DNA of 64,000 nt from an uncultured Shewanella sp. (GCF_947491715.1 NZ_CANLKR010000007.1:1-64000); one strand, 5' to 3'. Positions 1-10,903 are shown, counted from the first letter of the stretch. Notes: generated by a model not told the origin, from the letters alone. Translations and numbers: made by a program.

Positions 1-66
1 CTCGACTTGCATGTGTTAGGCCTGCCGCCAGCGTTCAATCTGAGCCATGATCAAACTCTTCAATTA
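1..66 (-). rRNA. rrs: 16S ribosomal RNA, 5' end only
   Basis: The reverse complement contains the conserved start of bacterial 16S rRNA, including the universal 27F primer region (AGAGTTTGATCATGGCTCAG) followed by the ACGCTGGCGGCAGGC block. Only about the first 66 nt are inside the window and the gene runs off the left edge. The mature 5' end is placed at about 66 by comparison with E. coli; it could be off by a base or two. Two strong promoters lie upstream, so this is an intact rrn operon start rather than a stray fragment. Confidence 0.96.
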
Positions 67-386
67 AAGTTTTGTTGGTCCGAAGACCTGCTCAATGAAT
101 TCTGTTTACTAATTAAAGTAATTTACATATTGCTATGGTCACTCACTTTCTCTAGTTAGAGAATTCATTAAGATATTTTTGATTGCGTTCAATCTCTTTA
201 CTCGAAAGTAAGAAGAAAGAAAGCAATTTCGAATAACTCAACACCTGTGAGTGTCCACACAGATTTGCTTGTCAACTTTTTAAAGAACATGTCCTAGCAA
301 GTAGCTACTCTTTATATAAAGAGCGGACGTGATACCGATTTTTCAGGTATCGCCGTAGACGTTAGGTCGCTGGCTTGAGGAGGCGT
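67..386 (-). other. 16S rRNA leader with boxA-like antitermination element
   Basis: This is the transcribed spacer between the P2 promoter and mature 16S. It contains a boxA-like element (reverse complement GTTCTTTAAAAAG at about 276-288), matching the TGCTCTTTAA core used for Nus-dependent antitermination of rRNA operons. No protein gene is seen. Confidence 0.75.
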
Positions 387-414
387 ATTCTACGCATTTC
401 CTCGTGTGCGTCAA
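387..414 (-). promoter_or_regulatory. rRNA operon promoter P2
   Basis: On the minus strand there is a -35 TTGACG (409-414), a 16-bp spacer and a -10 TAGAAT (387-392), followed by a GC-rich discriminator (ACGCC). This is the architecture of a growth-rate-regulated stable RNA promoter. It lies about 160 bp downstream of P1. Confidence 0.8.
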
Positions 415-545
415 GTGTTTTTTTAAGAAGTTTTTCAATGATTAATTTCTTATCTCATCGAGCCACATTAACTACTTGAAACGATTGTCACCGCTGCTGT
501 TTCCTATCTCTCTAGGAAGCTGCTTTGCCGTGTCAGTGGGTGCGC

Positions 546-573
546 ATTATAGGGAGATTTTGGATAAGCACAA
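546..573 (-). promoter_or_regulatory. rRNA operon promoter P1 with AT-rich upstream region
   Basis: Minus strand: -35 TTGTGC (568-573), 16-bp spacer and -10 TATAAT (546-551), followed by GCGC and the CACTGACACGG segment. The -10 and downstream bases are nearly those of E. coli rrnB P1, including the 16-bp spacing and the CTCCC before the -10. The bases upstream (about 576-620) are A/T-rich, as expected of an UP element. From 621 to 827, up to the secA stop codon, nothing further is recognised. Confidence 0.85.
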
Positions 574-827
574 GGGCTTTTTAAAGAAAAAAGGCATTTA
601 TTTTCACTTTATTTATTAAGCACAACTTCCCCACTATTTACCCCCTAAGTTATCCACAAAAAACGTGTTCCATGTGGTTTTTATCAGCAAGTATTGAAAT
701 TCAATCGATAGATAAGCAATCCCCACTAACTTTCTCACTTTTAATCTATTACAAAGATCAAAAAAGCCAACCTCATAGAGATTGACTTTTCATTTATTCA
801 ATATAAACCCACTTAACCCGTGATAAC

Positions 828-3551
828 TTAAGTTAGCTTTCCATGACACTGCTTATATTTACGTCCAGAGCCACAAGGACAAGGATCATTACGACCCACT
901 TTATCTCCCGAGCGCACAATAGGTGTATGAGCAGCATCGGCTTCAGCTTCATTACTACCTACTAGCGCATCCGCAGCCGCATGTTGGTAGTCACGTTGAA
1001 TTTTAGCCTCTTCTTGCCTGCGCTGTGCTTCCATTTCTTCGACATCTGATTGGGCCTGCACTTGTACTTTAGATAAAATAGCAATCACATCTTGTTTTAA
1101 TGATTCCAGCATATCTTGGAATAACTGAAAAGATTCACGCTTATATTCTTGTTTAGGGTTCTTTTGTGCATAACCCCGTAAATGAATACCTTGACGTAAA
1201 TGATCCATGGCTGACAAATGCTCTTTCCACAAACCATCCAGTGTTTGTAGCATTACCGCCTTTTCAAATTGACGTAATACTTGCTCACCCACCATTTCTT
1301 CTTTGTCTTTGTAAGCTTTTACCCAAGAATCGGCAATACGCTCACGTAATGTCTCTTCATGAAGGTCATCTTCTTTATCTAACCATTCTTGGACAGGTAA
1401 TGATAAACCATATTCATGATCTAAACGCTTTTCAAGACCCGCAACATCCCATAACTCTTCGACAGATTGCGGTGGAATATATTGATCAACGATGTCATTA
1501 ACAACATCACCTTGAATATTAGTAATAGTATCTTGAATACTCTCAGCATCCATTAACGCATTACGTTGGTTATACACCACTTGGCGTTGATCATTAGCAA
1601 CGTCATCAAACTCGAGTAATTGCTTACGGATATCGAAGTTTCTCGCTTCAACTTTACGTTGTGCATTTTCAATGGCACGAGATACCCAAGGATGTTCGAT
1701 AGCCTCCCCTTCCTCCATGCCTAATTTCTTCATCATTGAAGAAACACGATCTGAAGCGAAAATACGCATCAAACTATCTTCCATAGAAAGATAGAAACGC
1801 GAGGAACCCGCATCCCCTTGACGACCCGAACGACCCCGTAACTGATTATCAATACGACGTGATTCGTGACGTTCTGTGCCTAGAATATGCAGTCCACCTA
1901 AAGTCACCACTTCATCGTGACGTATTTGCCAATCGGCTTTCACTTTGGCTTTTTGCTCGTTACTTGGATCATTAAGGGCATCAATTTCCATATTCCAATT
2001 GCCGCCCAGCACAATATCCGTTCCTCGACCCGCCATATTGGTTGCAATCGTTACAGCACCTTTACGGCCCGCTTGAGCAACAATATCTGCCTCACGTTCA
2101 TGGAATTTAGCATTTAACACTTCATGAGGAATTTTTTCTTTCTTCATTAAGCTATGGAGCAATTCAGATTGTTCAATGGATACCGTACCCACCAACACAG
2201 GCTGACCTCTTTCGCGGCAATCGCGAATATCATCAATAATAGCCGTGTATTTTTCAGCAGCGGTTAAATAAACTAAATCAGGTTTATCCGCACGTACCAT
2301 CGGCTTATTCGTTGGGACAACAACCGTGTCTAAACTATAAATATGTTGGAACTCGAACGCTTCAGTATCTGCAGTACCCGTCATCCCGGCAAGTTTTTCA
2401 TATTGGCGGAAGAAGTTTTGAAAGGTAATTGATGCCAGTGTTTGGTTTTCATTTTGGATTTTAGCGTTTTCTTTCGCCTCAACCGCTTGATGTAGACCTT
2501 CAGACCAACGACGACCGGGCATGGTTCTGCCAGTATGTTCATCGACAATGATGACTTCATCATCTTGAACAATATAGTCGACATCTTTTTCAAAAAGTGT
2601 ATGTGCACGTAGAGCAGCATTAACATGATGAAGTAAAGAAATATTCGTTGCAGAATAAAGCGAATCACCTTCTGCTAACATGCCTCGCTCAGTGAGTAAT
2701 AACTCGACTTTTTCTTGACCGCGCTCAGTCATATGAACTTGCTTGGCTTTTTCATCAATAGAGTAATCACCCGTTCCCGTATATTCATCACTGTCTTCTT
2801 TATCTTGACGAATAAGGTTAGGAATTAAGGTATTAATCTTAATATAAAGCTCTGAGCTATCTTCGGCAGCACCCGAAATAATAAGTGGGGTACGGGCTTC
2901 ATCAATTAAAATGGAATCCACTTCATCGATTAATGCATAATGCAATGGGCGCTGAACACGTTCCGCAGGCGAAAAAGCCATGTTGTCACGTAAATAATCA
3001 AAACCAAATTCGTTATTGGTACCGTAAGTAATATCAGCATCATAAGCGGCTTTCTTTTCCGCTTGAGCTAACCCCGCCACATTAACACCGACACTTAACC
3101 CTAAAAACTCAAATAAAGGACGATTGAATTCAGCATCACGTGCAGCAAGATAGTCATTCACGGTAATAACATGAACACCTTTACCCGTTAAGCCATTAAG
3201 ATAGGCGGGCAATGTTGCCGTCAGTGTTTTACCTTCACCTGTGCGCATTTCTGCAATGCGATTACTGTTTAAGATCATGCCACCAATAAGCTGAACATCG
3301 AAATGACGCATTTCAAACACACGTACAGAGGCTTCACGTACGACAGCAAACGCTTCAGGCATAATACTTTCTAAACTTTCGCCTTTGTCTAAGCGCTCAC
3401 GAAAAGAAACCGTTTTCGCCTTTAATTCTGCATCACTGAGTTTTTGATACGCTTCTTCTAACTCATTCACTTGCGCAGCAATTTTTTTGAACCCTTTGAG
3501 CGTACGCTCGTTTCGACTACCAAATATTTTTGTCAGTAATTTACCAAACAT
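828..3551 (-). CDS. secA: Preprotein translocase ATPase SecA
   Basis: SecA is the motor that pushes unfolded preproteins through SecYEG at the inner membrane. The protein (907 aa from the chosen start) begins [19 protein letters not shown], close to the E. coli N-terminus. It has nucleotide-binding domain 1 with the Walker-A GEGKT and DEVD box, the preprotein crosslinking domain, domain 2 with NMAGRGTDI and [11 protein letters not shown], and a C-terminal zinc motif [13 protein letters not shown] preceded by a linker. I start at the ATG at 3551; an in-frame GTG three codons upstream (3560) has no better ribosome site and would add residues not usual in the family. It is the last gene of the envelope block, downstream of an M23 peptidase gene. 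No secM-like arrest peptide gene is seen upstream. Confidence 0.97.
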   Translation of the reverse strand: MFGKLLTKIFGSRNERTLKGFKKIAAQVNELEEAYQKLSDAELKAKTVSFRERLDKGESLESIMPEAFAVVREASVRVFEMRHFDVQLIGGMILNSNRIAEMRTGEGKTLTATLPAYLNGLTGKGVHVITVNDYLAARDAEFNRPLFEFLGLSVGVNVAGLAQAEKKAAYDADITYGTNNEFGFDYLRDNMAFSPAERVQRPLHYALIDEVDSILIDEARTPLIISGAAEDSSELYIKINTLIPNLIRQDKEDSDEYTGTGDYSIDEKAKQVHMTERGQEKVELLLTERGMLAEGDSLYSATNISLLHHVNAALRAHTLFEKDVDYIVQDDEVIIVDEHTGRTMPGRRWSEGLHQAVEAKENAKIQNENQTLASITFQNFFRQYEKLAGMTGTADTEAFEFQHIYSLDTVVVPTNKPMVRADKPDLVYLTAAEKYTAIIDDIRDCRERGQPVLVGTVSIEQSELLHSLMKKEKIPHEVLNAKFHEREADIVAQAGRKGAVTIATNMAGRGTDIVLGGNWNMEIDALNDPSNEQKAKVKADWQIRHDEVVTLGGLHILGTERHESRRIDNQLRGRSGRQGDAGSSRFYLSMEDSLMRIFASDRVSSMMKKLGMEEGEAIEHPWVSRAIENAQRKVEARNFDIRKQLLEFDDVANDQRQVVYNQRNALMDAESIQDTITNIQGDVVNDIVDQYIPPQSVEELWDVAGLEKRLDHEYGLSLPVQEWLDKEDDLHEETLRERIADSWVKAYKDKEEMVGEQVLRQFEKAVMLQTLDGLWKEHLSAMDHLRQGIHLRGYAQKNPKQEYKRESFQLFQDMLESLKQDVIAILSKVQVQAQSDVEEMEAQRRQEEAKIQRDYQHAAADALVGSNEAEADAAHTPIVRSGDKVGRNDPCPCGSGRKYKQCHGKLT

Positions 3552-3613
3552 CTGAACCACTTATTATGTTGTTGGCCAAGTCCCTTTGCGAGTCTGAAAG
3601 CCTATTAATATGA

Positions 3614-4513
3614 TTAACCCGCTTTGCGATAAACAAATGTTTTTGGGTCGATTTGTTTTCCATCACGTAGCACTTCATAATGCACATGGGGCCCAGTTGA
3701 ACGACCGGTACTCCCCATTACAGCTATATCCTCGCCTTTCGCGACAACATCACCAACATGAACAAGTAACGCTTTATTATGACCGTATCGAGTGCGTAAA
3801 CCATTACCATGATCTATCTCAACTAATTCTCCATAGCCAAACCGCGGACCTGCCCATGTGACAACACCACCACCGGTTGAGACAACCTCGGATCCATCCT
3901 TACCGGCAAAATCAATTCCTTTATGAAACGCTCTTCGCCCATTAAAGGGATCATTTCGAAACCCAAAATGAGATGATAACCAACCTTTAGTAATTGGTCG
4001 ACCTGAAATATAACGCTCTTTATCTATATGGAGATTCGATGATACAGTTTCAAGTAAAGAAAGCTGAACATTATTCTTATCAATACGAGAAACTAAACTG
4101 TCCATATCTGCAAGCAACTGCTCTATTTCGATATTAGCGCCAATATCACTTAATCCTCCCACACCCACTTCATCAGAAAAATCAAACTGATCATCCAATT
4201 TATTTGTCTGCGCAACTTGTTGCCCTAACGCTTCTAAGCGAGTTAATTTAGCTTGCATACGAGCAACATGTGTCGCCAACATAGATAATTGAGAAGCCGT
4301 CGCATTTTTGAGTTCGACTAATTCTTTTTGTTGTTCTTGTCGTGCGGCTTTCTCACCATCAACATTCACTTGTTGCTGATGAAGTTGCTGTTCATTATGC
4401 TCATAAATGCCAATGCCCGCCGCAATCAAGAGAGCAGGTAATAACAACCAACGCTTTCCTGGTTGCCAACGTTTAGCACCATTTCGACTTTGAATAAAAA
4501 CTGTTACACTCAT
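3614..4513 (-). CDS. M23 (LytM-type) zinc metallopeptidase, membrane-anchored
   Basis: Probable peptidoglycan endopeptidase or activator acting in the periplasm. Residues about 20-40 form one membrane anchor (LLLPALLIAAGIGIY), residues about 45-110 are Q/E/K-rich and probably coiled coil, and residues about 185-290 are the LytM domain. Zinc-ligand motifs are visible: HKGIDFAG (HxxxD) and the HVHYE box. The overall form resembles MepM/NlpD-type factors, but there is no LysM domain. The gene lies 62 bp upstream of the secA start on the same strand, so co-transcription with secA is likely. It is divergent from dciA with only 27 bp between the start codons. Family assignment is secure; the exact partner or substrate is not known. 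Confidence 0.9.
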   Translation of the reverse strand: MSVTVFIQSRNGAKRWQPGKRWLLLPALLIAAGIGIYEHNEQQLHQQQVNVDGEKAARQEQQKELVELKNATASQLSMLATHVARMQAKLTRLEALGQQVAQTNKLDDQFDFSDEVGVGGLSDIGANIEIEQLLADMDSLVSRIDKNNVQLSLLETVSSNLHIDKERYISGRPITKGWLSSHFGFRNDPFNGRRAFHKGIDFAGKDGSEVVSTGGGVVTWAGPRFGYGELVEIDHGNGLRTRYGHNKALLVHVGDVVAKGEDIAVMGSTGRSTGPHVHYEVLRDGKQIDPKTFVYRKAG

Positions 4514-4540
4514 AACTTAACCAAGCCATTTTATTATCAT

Positions 4541-4993
4541 ATGAAAAAGCTCCCTCTGGATCTTAGCCAACTGCTTCATCAACAAGGCGGCATGCCGCAA
4601 TTAGCTGAAAAAGCAGAACTCCTATTGCATCTAAATCATCATGTAAAATGTGTACTTAAAGGCCCAGTTGCAAAACATTTACAAGTCGCGAACTTACGTC
4701 AAGGCACACTAGTTATTGAAACAAGTACTTCAGCCTGGGCTGCTAGAATTAATTTTCAAAAAATACAAATATTACAACAATTACAAGCAGAAATGTTGCC
4801 TATGCTTACTGCTATTGAAGTCAAAGTCAACCCAAGGCTGCACTCTCAAGCTTCACCAATCGCATCAAGAAATAGACATATAAGCCATACTGCTGCATCA
4901 CATATTGAAGCCATTGCCGATCAAACGGACGGTTCACTCGCTCAGAAACTAAAACGGCTGGCTGCATTAGCCAGCCGTTCAAGGCAATCTTAA
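4541..4993 (+). CDS. dciA: DUF721 protein, DciA-type helicase loader/operator
   Basis: DciA proteins interact with the replicative helicase DnaB and replace DnaC/DnaI in most bacteria. This 150-aa protein has the DUF721 KH-like domain at about residues 1-95, including the hallmark SAWAARINF segment, and a basic, probably disordered C-terminal tail ending in an alpha-helical stretch. I start at the ATG at 4541 (MKKLPLDLSQ); an upstream in-frame extension would run into the divergent peptidase gene and lacks similarity. It is the only plus-strand gene between lpxC (convergent, 9 bp apart) and secA. Any plus-strand promoter must lie within the peptidase 5' end. Confidence 0.85.
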   Translation: MKKLPLDLSQLLHQQGGMPQLAEKAELLLHLNHHVKCVLKGPVAKHLQVANLRQGTLVIETSTSAWAARINFQKIQILQQLQAEMLPMLTAIEVKVNPRLHSQASPIASRNRHISHTAASHIEAIADQTDGSLAQKLKRLAALASRSRQS

Positions 4994-5002
4994 ATTTAAT
5001 TG

Positions 5003-5920
5003 TTAAGCGAAAACGGCTCCGGCGGGTACCGTGAAGTTAACGGGAGCATCTGCTTCTTCAAAGCTCACAATTTCCCAAGCTTCTTGCTGCGCAAGCATGG
5101 CTCTAACAAGTTGATTATTTAATGCATGACCTGTTTTATAAGCACTAAACTCACCAACTATGGCATGCCCTGCAACGTATAAATCACCAAATGCATCTAA
5201 AATCTTATGTTTAACAAACTCATCATCATAACGCAGACCATCTGGGTTTAATACGCGATACTCATCTAGCACCACGGCATTTTCCATGCTGCCACCCAGC
5301 GCTAGATTATTGGCTCTTAAATATTCAATATCGCGCATAAAACCAAAAGTTCTAGCTCGACTAATTTCTTTAATAAAAGCAGCCGAGGAAAAATCCATTG
5401 TAACGTGTTGCTGACTACGTGCTATTTCAGGATGATTAAAATCAATGGCAAAGTTCACCCTAAAACCTTGAAAAGGCTTTAGTTCTGCCCACTTATCGCC
5501 ATCTTCTACACGAATAGGTTTAGTGATTTTAATATATTTCTTAGCTGCACTTTGCTCTGCAATCCCCACAGATTGCAATAAGAAAACAAAAGGACTCGCA
5601 CTGCCATCCATAATCGGAATTTCGGGGGCATCAACCTCAATAATGGCGTTATCAACACCAAGGCCAGCAAGTGCTGCAAATAAATGTTCAATTGTTGAAA
5701 TACGAACACCATCGTCATTCACTAATGCAGTGCACATTGTCGTTTCACGAACCTGATCAGCTATGGCTGGAATCTCAACCGCTGGCGTTAAATCTGTGCG
5801 AACAAGCACTATCCCTGTATTGATCGGGGCAGGCCTGATGATCAAAGTGACCTTGTTGCCAGAATGTAATCCGACACCAGTGGTTTTTACCATTTCTTTG
5901 ACTGTTCTTTGAAAAATCAT
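5003..5920 (-). CDS. lpxC: UDP-3-O-acyl-N-acetylglucosamine deacetylase LpxC
   Basis: LpxC catalyses the committed step of lipid A synthesis, removing acetate from UDP-3-O-acyl-GlcNAc with a catalytic zinc. The length (305 aa) equals the E. coli enzyme. The two repeated domains are visible, with zinc ligands in [10 protein letters not shown] (His) and [13 protein letters not shown] (His and Asp), the MDGSA segment in domain 1 and the [16 protein letters not shown] stretch in domain 2. It is the final minus-strand gene of the dcw block, with its own promoter in the 182-bp gap behind ftsZ. In E. coli the protein level is set by FtsH proteolysis at the C-terminus; the C-terminus here (AGAVFA) is hydrophobic as in that system. 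Confidence 0.97.
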   Translation of the reverse strand: MIFQRTVKEMVKTTGVGLHSGNKVTLIIRPAPINTGIVLVRTDLTPAVEIPAIADQVRETTMCTALVNDDGVRISTIEHLFAALAGLGVDNAIIEVDAPEIPIMDGSASPFVFLLQSVGIAEQSAAKKYIKITKPIRVEDGDKWAELKPFQGFRVNFAIDFNHPEIARSQQHVTMDFSSAAFIKEISRARTFGFMRDIEYLRANNLALGGSMENAVVLDEYRVLNPDGLRYDDEFVKHKILDAFGDLYVAGHAIVGEFSAYKTGHALNNQLVRAMLAQQEAWEIVSFEEADAPVNFTVPAGAVFA

Positions 5921-5977
5921 TTAAATACCTGTCATTTCGCCACAAAAGCATGCACAAAACACAAAAATAGCCCAACT

Positions 5978-5992
5978 GAGTCTAATAGACTC
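5978..5992. repeat. 15-bp perfect palindrome in the lpxC 5' UTR
   Basis: GAGTCTAATAGACTC is a perfect 7-1-7 inverted repeat starting just downstream of the predicted lpxC -10 hexamer. It could be a protein-binding operator or a short hairpin in the leader RNA; no known regulator is assigned. Confidence 0.5.
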
Positions 5993-6000
5993 GGCGAATG

Positions 6001-6029
6001 ATTCTAGCATAACTTTACCAATTAACCAA
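6001..6029 (-). promoter_or_regulatory. Predicted lpxC promoter
   Basis: Minus strand: -35 TTGGTT (6024-6029), 17-bp spacer ending in TGC (extended -10) and -10 TAGAAT (6001-6006). It lies about 80 bp upstream of the lpxC start codon, in the only sizeable gap between ftsZ and lpxC. Confidence 0.6.
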
Positions 6030-6102
6030 AATAAGTAGCCACAGCAACTCCCGCCTTTATAGGCGACATTTATTCCAGTTAACTTCAGCCAGTTACAACT
6101 TT

Positions 6103-7293
6103 TTAGTCAGCTTGCTTACGCAAAAAAGCTGGAATATCGAGATAATCTAACTCATTTTTCTTCTCTGGTGTCGGTACGACAACTTGCTGTTGCGGTACAG
6201 GTGCTGCATTACCTTGAGGAATACTCGGCGTTATCATATCTTCAGCAACAAAACTTTCTGTACGAGGCTGTTCTGTGGCTGGCGCTGGCTCAGGACGAGG
6301 TGTAGGCTTAGTCACCAGTTGAATATCAGGCTTTTTCTCTGCCCCAATACCCGTCGCAACAACCGTTACACGTAATTCATCACTCATTTCAGGATCAATG
6401 ACCGCACCCACAACAACAGTCGCATTATCAGAAGCGTAAGCCTTAACATGGTTACCCACAGTCTCAAATTCTTCAATGCTCATGTCCATACCAGCCGTAA
6501 TATTGACCAGCACACCACGTGCACCCGCTAAATCAATATCTTCCAGTAAAGGACTCGCCACCGCTGCTTCAGCCGCTTCTTCGGCTCTATCTTCGCCACT
6601 CGCAACACCGGTTCCCATCATTGCATTGCCCATTTCTGACATGACCGTTTTCACATCGGCGAAATCGACGTTAATGAGACCAGGCCGCGTGATCAGCTCC
6701 GCAATACCTTGCACTGCACCTAAAAGCACATTATTTGCTGCAGCAAATGCATCTAATAATGACGTGCCACGGCCTAACACTTTAAGTAACTTTTCATTTG
6801 GGATTGTGATAAGAGAATCAACATGTTTAGCAAGTTGCTCAATACCCAGTTCAGCAAATCCCATGCGCTTTTTCCCTTCAAAAGGAAAAGGCTTAGTGAC
6901 CACAGCAACCGTTAATATACCTTCTTCACGAGCAACTTCCGCCACGACGGGGGCAGCTCCTGTTCCAGTACCACCACCCATACCCGCAGCAATAAAGATC
7001 ATATCCGATCCTTTAATTGCATTACGAATACTCTCTTTATCTTCTTCTGCAGCTAAACGTCCAATCTCAGGGTTTGCCCCTGCACCCAACCCTTTTGTGA
7101 CATCACGCCCCAATTGAATTGTCGTACTCGCCGCCGATTTACGTAATGCTTGCGCATCCGTATTTGTTGCAACAAACTCAACACCTTCGATGTTGTGTTT
7201 CACCATATGTTCTACGGCATTACCACCGCCACCACCAACGCCGATGACCTTAATCACCGCTTCGTCTGTATGACTGTCCATGATCTCAAACAT
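6103..7293 (-). CDS. ftsZ: Cell division GTPase FtsZ
   Basis: FtsZ is the tubulin homologue that forms the cytokinetic ring. The 396-aa product starts [27 protein letters not shown], carries the tubulin signature [12 protein letters not shown], the T7 loop [11 protein letters not shown], a variable proline/glutamine-rich linker (about 320-380) and the C-terminal conserved peptide [15 protein letters not shown] that binds FtsA, ZipA and SlmA. I start at the ATG at 7293, preceded by GGAGAGAAGG; an ORF extension to 7314 reaches past that ribosome site. It lies 31 bp downstream of ftsA. slmA, whose product antagonises FtsZ, is also in this window at 39786. Confidence 0.98.
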   Translation of the reverse strand: MFEIMDSHTDEAVIKVIGVGGGGGNAVEHMVKHNIEGVEFVATNTDAQALRKSAASTTIQLGRDVTKGLGAGANPEIGRLAAEEDKESIRNAIKGSDMIFIAAGMGGGTGTGAAPVVAEVAREEGILTVAVVTKPFPFEGKKRMGFAELGIEQLAKHVDSLITIPNEKLLKVLGRGTSLLDAFAAANNVLLGAVQGIAELITRPGLINVDFADVKTVMSEMGNAMMGTGVASGEDRAEEAAEAAVASPLLEDIDLAGARGVLVNITAGMDMSIEEFETVGNHVKAYASDNATVVVGAVIDPEMSDELRVTVVATGIGAEKKPDIQLVTKPTPRPEPAPATEQPRTESFVAEDMITPSIPQGNAAPVPQQQVVVPTPEKKNELDYLDIPAFLRKQAD

Positions 7294-7324
7294 GGCCTTC
7301 TCTCCGTTATGCATGCGTTAAAAA

Positions 7325-8560
7325 CTAAAACTCACCTTTAAACCAGCTTTGGATTCGAACCCAAAAACTGGAAACCCCTTGGCGTTCTGGACGCTCAAAC
7401 TGACGTTCGATAATCCGACGTGCGCCATAATGCAACAAACCAACTCCAGTTGAATAGATAGGGTCATCAACATATTCATATAAGCCTTTCACCGGTAATG
7501 GCTGAGCCATTCGCACCGGCATACCGAAAGTCGCTTCTGCAATGTCTACCGCCCCTTCTATTGATGCCGTCCCTCCTGTTAACACGATCCCCGCAGCGAC
7601 CTGATCTTCTAGGCCTGAGTCTCGTAACTGTGTTAATACCAATTCAAACAGCTCTTGGTATCTCGGCTCCACTACTTCTGCTAAGGTATGTCTCGACATA
7701 CTGCGTGAAGGACGTCCTCCCACTGAAGGGACTTCAATGCTGTCTTCTCGACTCACCATGGAACTTCTTGCACTTGCATGTTTAACTTTAATTTGTTCAG
7801 CATGAGATAAAGGTGTTCTAAATATTTTAGCAATATCATTGGTGACTTGATTCCCCGCAACAGGAACGACTGCGCAATGACGCAGAGCGCCATTAGTGTA
7901 AACGGCAATGTCCGTTGTCCCACCGCCCATATCAACCAAACAAACACCTAAATCTTTTTCATCATCCGTTAATACCGCATCAGCCGAAGCTATCGCGGTA
8001 AAAACCAAATCATCCACTTTCAAACCACAGCGTTCGACGCTTTTAATGATGTTTTTCGCCATATCATTCGCACAGGTGACAATATGCACTTTGGCTTCCA
8101 TTCTCATACCTGACATACCAATAGGACTCCTGATCCCATCTTGTACATCAATAGCGTATTCTTGAGGCAGGACATGCAAGATGCGCCTTTCTGTGGGAAT
8201 TTTGACCGAACGTGCAGTATGGATCACATTGTCGACATCATCTTGCGTCACTTCTTCGTCATTAATCGATACCATGCCATTTTCATTTTGGCATTCAATA
8301 TGCTTACCTGAAATCCCCAAATAGACAGAAGATACCTGGCAATCGGCCATTAATTCGGCTTGATCTAATGCTCTTTGTACACTGCGCACAATAGAGTCAA
8401 GATCGTTTACTCCTCCTTTGTCCATTCCTCTAGAAACGTGACTTCCTAGACCCACAATGCTTATTTCGCCATCCGGCAATACTTCGCCGATAATAACTGC
8501 GACCTTAGATGTCCCTATGTCTAATCCAACGATCAGATTTCTATCTTGATTTTTGGTCAT
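7325..8560 (-). CDS. ftsA: Cell division protein FtsA
   Basis: Actin-like ATPase that tethers FtsZ to the inner membrane and recruits later divisome proteins. The 411-aa protein shows phosphate-binding motifs GLDIGTSKVAVIIGE near the N-terminus and DMGGGTTDIAVY in the middle, the adenosine motif VLTGGTASIEG, and an amphipathic membrane-targeting helix at the extreme C-terminus (SSFWVRIQSWFKGEF). The start codon overlaps the ftsQ stop by one base (TAATG), implying translational coupling. ftsZ follows. Confidence 0.97.
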   Translation of the reverse strand: MTKNQDRNLIVGLDIGTSKVAVIIGEVLPDGEISIVGLGSHVSRGMDKGGVNDLDSIVRSVQRALDQAELMADCQVSSVYLGISGKHIECQNENGMVSINDEEVTQDDVDNVIHTARSVKIPTERRILHVLPQEYAIDVQDGIRSPIGMSGMRMEAKVHIVTCANDMAKNIIKSVERCGLKVDDLVFTAIASADAVLTDDEKDLGVCLVDMGGGTTDIAVYTNGALRHCAVVPVAGNQVTNDIAKIFRTPLSHAEQIKVKHASARSSMVSREDSIEVPSVGGRPSRSMSRHTLAEVVEPRYQELFELVLTQLRDSGLEDQVAAGIVLTGGTASIEGAVDIAEATFGMPVRMAQPLPVKGLYEYVDDPIYSTGVGLLHYGARRIIERQFERPERQGVSSFWVRIQSWFKGEF

Positions 8561-9327
8561 TAATTCACAGCTCTCTTATGTGCATCTTCCCAACCCACGG
8601 CCAATCCTGTGTCGTAGCGTAAATCAACAGTGGCTACCTGTTTAACTTGCTTAGCTAACTTTGGAAATACATTAATAAATCGTTGTATTCTTGCCATTTT
8701 ATCTTCTCGCCCCAATTCTAGTTTAATGCCGTTACCTAAAGTGGCATGCCAAGCATGCCTTGGGGTCAAAGTCAAACCTGTTAAGGTAAAACCGTTAATA
8801 CTTAACAGCTTACTCACTTGTCTATAGGTCTCTAATACTTCTTTAGCTTCATCATTTGGGCCAGTTAATTGAGGTAATGTTTTCATTTCCTCTTTTTTAG
8901 GAGCCTCAAACACATCCCCTTGAATATTAAGCCAAGCCGTCTCATTCCAATGAGCAACCGCTTGCTGTTCAACAAGGTACACCTTTAATTTTGAAGGCCA
9001 TTCTCGTCTAACCGATGCTCGATAAACCCAAGGTAAGGCTTCTAATGCAGCTTGAACCTGATTCACATCAGCTGAAAAAAAACTACGCTGCATTAAATTC
9101 TCCAAAGCTGTTTGGATCTCCTTATCACTGGTAAAATGCCTCTTACCTTTAATCGCCACCGCTTCGATAGGTAAAGCACCTGCATCATGAATAACGGTAT
9201 TTAATTTTACCGCCGCAACACCTAGCCCCACTAAAACAGTAAAAAGGAAAATCACACCAAACGTGAAGTACCAATTGACTTGTTTTACACATTGACCTAA
9301 TGCTTGCTTCTTATTTATCCACGACAC
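8560..9327 (-). CDS. ftsQ: Cell division protein FtsQ
   Basis: FtsQ is the bitopic inner-membrane scaffold that joins FtsBL to the divisome. One transmembrane helix near the N-terminus (YFTFGVIFLFTVLVGLGVAA) is followed by a POTRA domain (IEAVAIKGKRHFTSDKEIQTAL) and the beta domain ending in VDLRYDTGLAVGWED. I prefer the GTG at 9327 (reading M-SWINKK) because AAGGA lies 9 nt upstream; a TTG at 9354 in the same frame has no ribosome site. The usual ddlB is absent between murC and ftsQ, where there are about 110 bp without a gene. Confidence 0.92.
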   Translation of the reverse strand: MSWINKKQALGQCVKQVNWYFTFGVIFLFTVLVGLGVAAVKLNTVIHDAGALPIEAVAIKGKRHFTSDKEIQTALENLMQRSFFSADVNQVQAALEALPWVYRASVRREWPSKLKVYLVEQQAVAHWNETAWLNIQGDVFEAPKKEEMKTLPQLTGPNDEAKEVLETYRQVSKLLSINGFTLTGLTLTPRHAWHATLGNGIKLELGREDKMARIQRFINVFPKLAKQVKQVATVDLRYDTGLAVGWEDAHKRAVN

Positions 9328-9438
9328 TGAAAATAATCCTTTTTCACTGTGCAAGTATAAAACCGCTTATTATATAGTCCCTTAAGAATGAATCAAAGGA
9401 CGATTTATCAACGGTGCTATCAACTATCAGTCGAATCA

Positions 9439-10902
9439 TCAATAATGATTCTGCATCGATTTAACTGAAACAGACAATATCTGGGCTAAATCACGGGATA
9501 TCGCACCGATATTGCCCGCGCCTTGTGTTAACAACAGGTCCCCATCATTCAATATCTCAGGTAACAAGGTTTCTAACATGGCTTTATCTGAAATAAAAAT
9601 GGGTTCCAGTTGCCCTCGTTGGCGGATAGAACGACATAAAGATCGACTATCAGCCCCCGCAATGGGTGCCTCTCCTGCACCATACACATCAAGTAACAAT
9701 AAGCAGTCTACTTGAGATAAAACATCCACAAAGTCTTCATATAAATCACGAGTTCGACTAAATCTATGAGGCTGATAAATCATGACGACTCTTTTTTCAG
9801 GCCAGCCCATTTTTGCCGCTTTAATCGTTGCAGCAACCTCACTAGGGTGATGGCCATAGTCATCTACTAACTTAATCAATCCCTTATCAGTCTTAAACTC
9901 ACCCACTTGCTCAAAGCGTCGACCAATGCCTTGAAAATCAATCAATGCCTTTTGAATAGCACCATCTTCTATATCATCTTCACAAGCAACAGCAATGGCT
10001 GCTAATGCATTAAGCACATTGTGCTGGCCGGGTAAATTAACACTCAAAGGGACATCATTATACCCTTGTCTACGGACTGTGAACTGGCTTTGATAACCTT
10101 GCTGGGTGAAGTTGATCCCCTGCACATCAGCATCTTCACTAAACCCATAAGTCACCACTTTACGACCAAACCTAGGTAAGAGATCTCGCACGATAGGATC
10201 ATCGATACACGCCACAACCACACCGTAAAAAGGTAAATTATGAACAAAGTCAACGAATGTACTTTTCAACTTTTCAACATCTCCGTCATAAGTGTCCATA
10301 TGATCGGCTTCTATATTAGTGATCACACTCACCATAGGTTGAAGATGTAAAAAGCTCGCATCGCTCTCATCTGCTTCAGCAATAAGATAGCGACTACTGC
10401 CTAATCGCGCATTAGTGCCGGCACTATTGAGTAGTCCTCCTATTACAAAAGTAGGATCACGCTGAGCCTGAGCATAAACACTGGCAATTAAACTGGTCGT
10501 TGTTGTTTTTCCATGTGTGCCTGCAACTGCAACACCATGTCGATAACGCATTAACTCAGCTAACATTTCTGCTCGCCTTACAATAGGGATCCTTAACGCT
10601 TTAGCCGCAATAATTTCAGGGTTCTCCATATCGATTGCCGTGGAAACCACCACAACATCTGCGCCTTCAACTTGATTGGCCGCATGGCCTATATGTACTG
10701 TCACACCCAGCGACTCCAGTCGGGTTGTAACAGGATTCTTAGCAATATCTGAGCCACTCAATCGATAACCTTCATTTACTAAGACCTCGGCAATGCCTCC
10801 CATACCCGCGCCACCAATGCCCACGAAATAAATATGCTTTACCCGTCGCATTTCAGGGATCATGCTTCTTAACTGTGAAGATTTCTGTTCTTTACTACTC
10901 AT
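9439..10902 (-). CDS. murC: UDP-N-acetylmuramate--L-alanine ligase MurC
   Basis: Adds L-Ala to UDP-MurNAc, the first amino acid of the stem peptide, in the cytoplasm. The 487-aa protein has the N-terminal Rossmann motif [19 protein letters not shown], the Mur ligase ATP loop [11 protein letters not shown], and the central EADESDASF and C-terminal [12 protein letters not shown] motifs. The chosen ATG (10902) has AAAAGG upstream and lies one base from the murG stop codon; the longer ORF to 10971 is not supported. Confidence 0.97.
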   Translation of the reverse strand: MSSKEQKSSQLRSMIPEMRRVKHIYFVGIGGAGMGGIAEVLVNEGYRLSGSDIAKNPVTTRLESLGVTVHIGHAANQVEGADVVVVSTAIDMENPEIIAAKALRIPIVRRAEMLAELMRYRHGVAVAGTHGKTTTTSLIASVYAQAQRDPTFVIGGLLNSAGTNARLGSSRYLIAEADESDASFLHLQPMVSVITNIEADHMDTYDGDVEKLKSTFVDFVHNLPFYGVVVACIDDPIVRDLLPRFGRKVVTYGFSEDADVQGINFTQQGYQSQFTVRRQGYNDVPLSVNLPGQHNVLNALAAIAVACEDDIEDGAIQKALIDFQGIGRRFEQVGEFKTDKGLIKLVDDYGHHPSEVAATIKAAKMGWPEKRVVMIYQPHRFSRTRDLYEDFVDVLSQVDCLLLLDVYGAGEAPIAGADSRSLCRSIRQRGQLEPIFISDKAMLETLLPEILNDGDLLLTQGAGNIGAISRDLAQILSVSVKSMQNHY

Positions 10903-10903
10903 A

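Noticed and set aside
6476..7117. 213-aa plus-strand ORF opposite ftsZ
   Set aside because: It is a shadow ORF across conserved ftsZ codons, with a Ser/Pro/Ala-rich translation and no ribosome site.
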